A stretch of DNA of 10,637 nt. It comes from Pseudomonadota bacterium (GTDB taxonomy: Bacteria; Pseudomonadota; Gammaproteobacteria; Pseudomonadales; Pseudohongiellaceae). Positions 7,323 through 10,637 of this stretch are shown piece by piece. The notes beneath the pieces were generated by a model. That model was not told the origin of the DNA. It made no database searches and saw nothing but the letters and a program-made list of their open reading frames with translations. Positions within the stretch are counted from its first letter, which is position 1; the number at the start of each line of letters is the position of its first letter. Where the stretch lies: NCBI GenBank assembly GCA_022563075.1, contig JADFOC010000042.1, positions 1-10,637 of the forward strand. Direction: 5' to 3'. A program made the position numbers and the translations under genes.

Positions 7323-8258
7323 ATGACTGCGAAACCACTGCATGAAACAGTTTTAATGCTGGAGGCAGTGGACGCATTAAAAATCCGCGCCGGTGGGATT
7401 TACCTGGATGCAACATTTGGTCGTGGTGGTCACAGTAAATCGATACTTAAACGATTAGGTCCGCGCGGGAAGTTAATAGTCCTGGATCAAGATCCGGAAG
7501 CTATAGCGGTCGCCACCAAACTTCGAGAGCAAGATTCTAGACTAGAGGTAGTGCATGCAGCATTTAGTCATATTGGAGAACTCGCAGATGCTCAAGGTAT
7601 CGATGGCAAGATTGACGGTGTCTTATTCGATCTGGGCGTCTCTTCCCCACAGCTGGATACGGCAGCAAGAGGATTTAGTTTCTTGCGTGATGGTCCGCTG
7701 GATATGCGCATGAATCCAGAAAAGGGAATCAGTGCAGCCCAGTGGATAAACAGTGCTGCCGAGAAAGAGATAGCCGATGTGATTTATCGCTTCGGAGAGG
7801 AGCGGTATTCGCGGCGTATGGCAAGGCGCATAATTTTGAAACGAAAATCAAATCCAATAATTACTACTGGTCAATTGGCCGAGATTATTAAGCAGGCGAA
7901 TCCGGCTTGGGAAAGAGACAAGCATCCTGCTACCCGAGCATTTCAAGCTATTCGAATTTTTATAAATAATGAATTCGATGAACTCGAAAAAGGATTGGAT
8001 CAGGCGCTGGACCTACTAAAGATAGGGGGTCGTTTAGTCGTGATTAGCTTTCACTCGCTCGAAGACCGCATAGTCAAGAAATTTATAGCGTTGCAGACTA
8101 AGGGTGATAACTTTCCACGGGATTTGCCGGTGTCGCACGACTTGCTCAATCCGAGACTAAAATCGATAGGGAAGGTGGCTAGAGCAGATCAATGCGAAGT
8201 CGAAAAAAATCCACGAGCCAGAAGCGCGCTTATGCGGGTCGCAGAAAAAATTGCGTGA
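7323..8258 (+). CDS. rsmH: 16S rRNA (cytosine1402-N4)-methyltransferase
   Basis: RsmH (MraW) methylates the N4 of C1402 in 16S rRNA, the same base whose ribose is modified by RsmI. The 311-residue protein (E. coli: 313) opens with HETVLMLEAVDAL and has the SAM-binding motif YLDATFGRGGHS (27-38) and the acidic LIVLDQDPEA strand end (51-60). It also has GVLFDLGVSSPQLD (99-112), GFSFLRDGPLDMRMN, the helical insert domain (GEERYSRRMARRI), HPATRAFQAIRIFINNE and VISFHSLEDRIVKKF. Nothing is missing. ATG 7323 aligns with the family start, and the upstream Shine-Dalgarno is poor, so coupling to mraZ translation (14 bases away) is plausible. Confidence 0.98.
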   Translation: MTAKPLHETVLMLEAVDALKIRAGGIYLDATFGRGGHSKSILKRLGPRGKLIVLDQDPEAIAVATKLREQDSRLEVVHAAFSHIGELADAQGIDGKIDGVLFDLGVSSPQLDTAARGFSFLRDGPLDMRMNPEKGISAAQWINSAAEKEIADVIYRFGEERYSRRMARRIILKRKSNPIITTGQLAEIIKQANPAWERDKHPATRAFQAIRIFINNEFDELEKGLDQALDLLKIGGRLVVISFHSLEDRIVKKFIALQTKGDNFPRDLPVSHDLLNPRLKSIGKVARADQCEVEKNPRARSALMRVAEKIA

Positions 8259-8289
8259 TGAGATGATCATCTGGTAGGCAGTGACGGTT

Positions 8290-8640
8290 ATGAGTACTAG
8301 GAGCAGAACAAGAAGGTCAATAAAGCCCGCCGTGGCGCAGCCAACTATATATCAATGGGCAGGCATATTTCGACCCAAGACGCTTGCTTTGTTCGTGTTA
8401 CTAGGTCTTGTGCTTACTACCGGTTTATCTGTGGTTCTCACCACTCATCAAAATCGATTCGCCTTCAATGAGCTGCAGGAACTTAGAGAACGAGCTAATG
8501 GACTGGAAGTTGAGTGGGGTCAATTACTGCTTGAACAAAGCACTTTCGGAGTAGAGGGGCGCATCGAATTGAAGGCGGTTGAGCAGCTGCAGATGGTAAT
8601 TCCCGAACTTTCCAGCATCATTATGGTGAGGCATGAATAA
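8290..8640 (+). CDS. ftsL: Cell division protein FtsL
   Basis: FtsL is a bitopic inner-membrane protein of the FtsQLB complex, which signals FtsWI to start septal peptidoglycan synthesis. From ATG 8290 it has 116 residues. A basic cytoplasmic tail (STRSRTRRSIK) comes first. One transmembrane segment spans roughly residues 31-51 (TLALFVLLGLVLTTGLSVVL). A periplasmic coiled coil with leucine spacing follows (FNELQELRERANGLEVEWGQLLLEQSTFG), with the conserved EWGQLLLEQSTF block. An in-frame GTG at 8281 would add three residues, but AGG at 8276-8278 is too near it and better placed for ATG 8290. The stop overlaps the ftsI start by 8 bases (ATGAATAA, 8633-8640). Primary sequence is weakly conserved in this family, so the call uses pattern and position together. 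Confidence 0.93.
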   Translation: MSTRSRTRRSIKPAVAQPTIYQWAGIFRPKTLALFVLLGLVLTTGLSVVLTTHQNRFAFNELQELRERANGLEVEWGQLLLEQSTFGVEGRIELKAVEQLQMVIPELSSIIMVRHE

Positions 8641-10360
8641 CAGCAGAATTGGATTGGCCCTGCAACAATGGCGCGTATATCTGGTGCTTTTTGGCATGTA
8701 TCTATGCGTCCTTGCCATTGCTTGGAAAGTGAGTGTGTTGCAGAACCTGGAACGGGATTTTCTGCAGGGCCAGGGTGATGCCCGCACAATTCGCACCGTT
8801 GTGTTGATGGCGAACAGGGGATTGATCACCGACAGAAATGGGGAACCGCTGGCAGTGAGTACACCAGTTAAATCCATATACGTAAATCCCAGAGAAATAG
8901 CCGGTAATCTCCCCGCGATAATTAGCCTTGCGCAGGAACTCGAACTAAATGTCGACGTACTTGCCCGCAATATTGAGAATAATGCGACTAGAGAATTTTT
9001 ATATATAAAAAGACGCCTACCCCCATCTGATGCCGAGCGAATTCTTGCGCTTGATATTCATGGCGTCTACGCACAACAAGAGTATCAACGATTCTATCCA
9101 CAGGGAGAAGTAACTGCACATCTAGTTGGATTTAGTAACATTGATGATATTGGTCAGGAAGGACTGGAGTTGACTTACGATGACTGGTTGCGGGGAGTAC
9201 CTGGAGAGCGACAGGTAATGATAGATCAACGTCATCATATTATTGAAGAGTTGCACACTATCCGCTCGGCGCAGCCTGGCAATAGTTTGCAGCTCAGTAT
9301 TGATTTTCGGTTGCAGAATCTGGCCTACAGGGAACTCAAAGCAGAATTCATCAAACGCCGAGCAAAATCAGCATCGATCGTGGTATTGGATGTCGAGACG
9401 GGTGAAGTGCTGGCGATGGCGAATCAGCCTTCCTATAACCCCCATAATAAATCGAATATGACTGATTTCAGCGTGCTACGAAACAGGGCGATGACAGATG
9501 TATTCGAACCCGGATCAACCATCAAGGCGTTCACTATTGCAGCGGCGCTGGAGTCGGGACTCTATACTCCAGACACAGTGATCGAAACGAGTCCTGGCTG
9601 GATGATGGTGGGTGGGTATGAAGTAAAAGACTCGCTGAACTATGGCACCTTAACCGTGGCACGAATCATCACTAAATCCAGCAATATAGGGTCGAGCAAA
9701 ATAGCCTTGGACATAGGTGCGGAATCAATTCGGGACCTATTGGCGCGCGTAGGCTTTGGCCAGGTAACTGCTACTGGGTTTCCCGGAGAACGCGGTGGGG
9801 TACTACCAAATCCGAATCGATGGAGCCGTTTTGAGACGGCAACGCTGTCTTTCGGCTATGGTCTCTCGTCCTCTGCCTTGCAATTGGCGCAAGCCTATTC
9901 TGTTATTGCCGATGGTGGTGTCAGGAAACCTGTATCACTGCTGAAGCTCGATGCCGCCGCAATCGACGCTCTCCCGAAAGAACAGGTGCTAAGTGAAACT
10001 ATTAGCCAACAAGTGCTATCGATGCTCGAAACGGTGGTAGATCGAAGTCAAGGTGGCACGGCAGATCAAGCAAGCGTGCCGTTTTACACCGTTGCTGGTA
10101 AAACCGGTACTACTCGCGTCGTTGGTGAATTCGGATATGAAAAGGATCTTCACAACTCTCTGTTCGTAGGTTTAGTGCCGGCATCAAATCCTGAAATTGT
10201 CGTGGTTGTGATTATCAATGAACCAAAAGGTGATGAGCAGTATGGTGGCCAGGTAGCCGCACCAGTATTTTCCAGGGTCGCATCGGGTGCAATGCGAATA
10301 TTAAATATTGCGCCGGATAATGCGCCGGCGAACCAAGCATGGGAGCTAACTCTACTATAA
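8633..10360 (+). CDS. ftsI: Peptidoglycan D,D-transpeptidase FtsI (PBP3)
   Basis: FtsI is the septum-specific class B penicillin-binding protein that cross-links new peptidoglycan as partner of FtsW. The 575-residue protein (E. coli: 588) has a short cytoplasmic tail and a transmembrane helix at about 13-32. The pedestal domain includes NRGLITDRNGEPLAVSTPV (61-79), YPQGEVTAHLVGFSN and GQEGLEL. The transpeptidase domain starts near 245. Active-site motifs are intact: S295-T-I-K298 with nucleophile Ser295, S349-S-N351 and K490-T-G492. E. coli FtsI carries a C-terminal stretch that is removed by Prc; here the end is short (NQAWELTLL). The start overlaps the ftsL stop, so translation is probably coupled. 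murE begins 3 bases after the stop codon. It is a beta-lactam target by family. Confidence 0.98.
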   Translation: MNNSRIGLALQQWRVYLVLFGMYLCVLAIAWKVSVLQNLERDFLQGQGDARTIRTVVLMANRGLITDRNGEPLAVSTPVKSIYVNPREIAGNLPAIISLAQELELNVDVLARNIENNATREFLYIKRRLPPSDAERILALDIHGVYAQQEYQRFYPQGEVTAHLVGFSNIDDIGQEGLELTYDDWLRGVPGERQVMIDQRHHIIEELHTIRSAQPGNSLQLSIDFRLQNLAYRELKAEFIKRRAKSASIVVLDVETGEVLAMANQPSYNPHNKSNMTDFSVLRNRAMTDVFEPGSTIKAFTIAAALESGLYTPDTVIETSPGWMMVGGYEVKDSLNYGTLTVARIITKSSNIGSSKIALDIGAESIRDLLARVGFGQVTATGFPGERGGVLPNPNRWSRFETATLSFGYGLSSSALQLAQAYSVIADGGVRKPVSLLKLDAAAIDALPKEQVLSETISQQVLSMLETVVDRSQGGTADQASVPFYTVAGKTGTTRVVGEFGYEKDLHNSLFVGLVPASNPEIVVVVIINEPKGDEQYGGQVAAPVFSRVASGAMRILNIAPDNAPANQAWELTLL

Positions 10361-10362
10361 CG

Positions 10363-10637
10363 ATGAATACGGCAGAACAATTAAAAACCAATGCTTCTTT
10401 ATTCGATTTGATTCATGGACTGGTGGAACTGTCCGAGCCAATCCCGAATGAAGTCAATGTCACCGTGTCCGGTGTACAGATGGATAGTCGATTGTTGCGT
10501 AAGGGAGACGTATTCATTGCCCTTTTTGGTCACAATCACGATGCTCGCGATTACATTGACGATGCGGTAAATATCGGCGTTGCAGCCGTACTCGCAGAAT
10601 CCAGTGGAGAGTGGCAGGGCATACGAGTGATTCGAGA
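10363..10637 (+). CDS. murE: UDP-MurNAc-tripeptide synthetase, N-terminal part (partial)
   Basis: MurE adds the third amino acid, meso-diaminopimelate in most Gram-negatives, to UDP-MurNAc-L-Ala-D-Glu using ATP in the cytoplasm. Only the first 91 codons are present and the frame is open at the window edge. The visible part is the UDP-binding N-terminal domain: VSGVQMDSRLLRKGDVFIAL carries the family motif D-S-R-x-x-x-x-G-D-x-F-x-A near residues 43-55, then GHNHDARDYIDDAV and GVAAVLAES. The ATPase and amino-acid-binding domains lie outside. The ATG is 3 bases past the ftsI stop. The nearest purine run (GGGAG, 10341-10345) is too far to serve well, which suggests coupling to ftsI translation. 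Confidence 0.95.
   Translation, partial: MNTAEQLKTNASLFDLIHGLVELSEPIPNEVNVTVSGVQMDSRLLRKGDVFIALFGHNHDARDYIDDAVNIGVAAVLAESSGEWQGIRVIR

Noticed and set aside
8520..8970. Two minus-strand frames (89 and 148 codons) opposite ftsL/ftsI
   Set aside because: They are shadows of ftsL and ftsI. They are Ser/Arg/Cys-rich with no recognisable domain.

Overview
The window is a chromosomal housekeeping segment from a gammaproteobacterium, most like the Pseudomonas/Cellvibrio-type lineages. From established knowledge, the order petC-sspA-sspB / dolP-gmhA-yraN-lpoA / rsmI-rnpB-mraZ-rsmH-ftsL-ftsI-murE matches the arrangement known from Pseudomonas. Base composition looks even throughout, near balanced by eye. 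I see no tRNA, transposase, integrase, CRISPR array or phage gene, and no sign of recent transfer.

Layout. (1) Positions 1-1198, plus strand: the last codons of the cytochrome c1 gene petC, then sspA (RNA-polymerase-associated stringent starvation protein) and sspB (ClpXP adaptor). (2) Positions 1229-5049, minus strand, convergent with sspB: lpoA (outer-membrane activator of PBP1A), yraN, a SIS-domain phosphoheptose isomerase (gmhA, in the diaA position) and dolP (two-BON-domain outer-membrane lipoprotein). The isomerase and dolP overlap by an ATGA. A gap of about 380 bases between yraN and the isomerase gene holds a strong hairpin, a 15-base palindrome and a candidate promoter. (3) Positions 5235-6528, plus strand, divergent from lpoA: rsmI (16S rRNA 2'-O-methyltransferase) and the RNase P RNA gene rnpB. 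(4) Positions 6529-10637, plus strand: a regulatory region with a candidate sigma70 promoter and a 10-bp-phased array of GTGG repeats that looks like the MraZ operator. It is followed by the start of the dcw cluster: mraZ, rsmH, ftsL, ftsI and the first 91 codons of murE.

How the genes work together. The dcw genes make and regulate septal peptidoglycan: FtsI is the septal transpeptidase, FtsL is part of the complex that activates it, and MurE makes its precursor. LpoA activates the elongation and repair synthase PBP1A from the outer membrane. DolP protects outer-membrane integrity, and GmhA supplies heptose for LPS core. Most of the window therefore serves the cell envelope. RsmI and RsmH both methylate C1402 of 16S rRNA, from two separate transcription units.

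I found no undescribed multi-gene system. The points most worth a second look are non-coding: the MraZ repeat array, a hairpin that may mask the mraZ ribosome binding site, and the palindrome-rich yraN-gmhA gap. One protein point also stands out: the isomerase keeps all the GmhA metal/catalytic positions that E. coli DiaA has lost.
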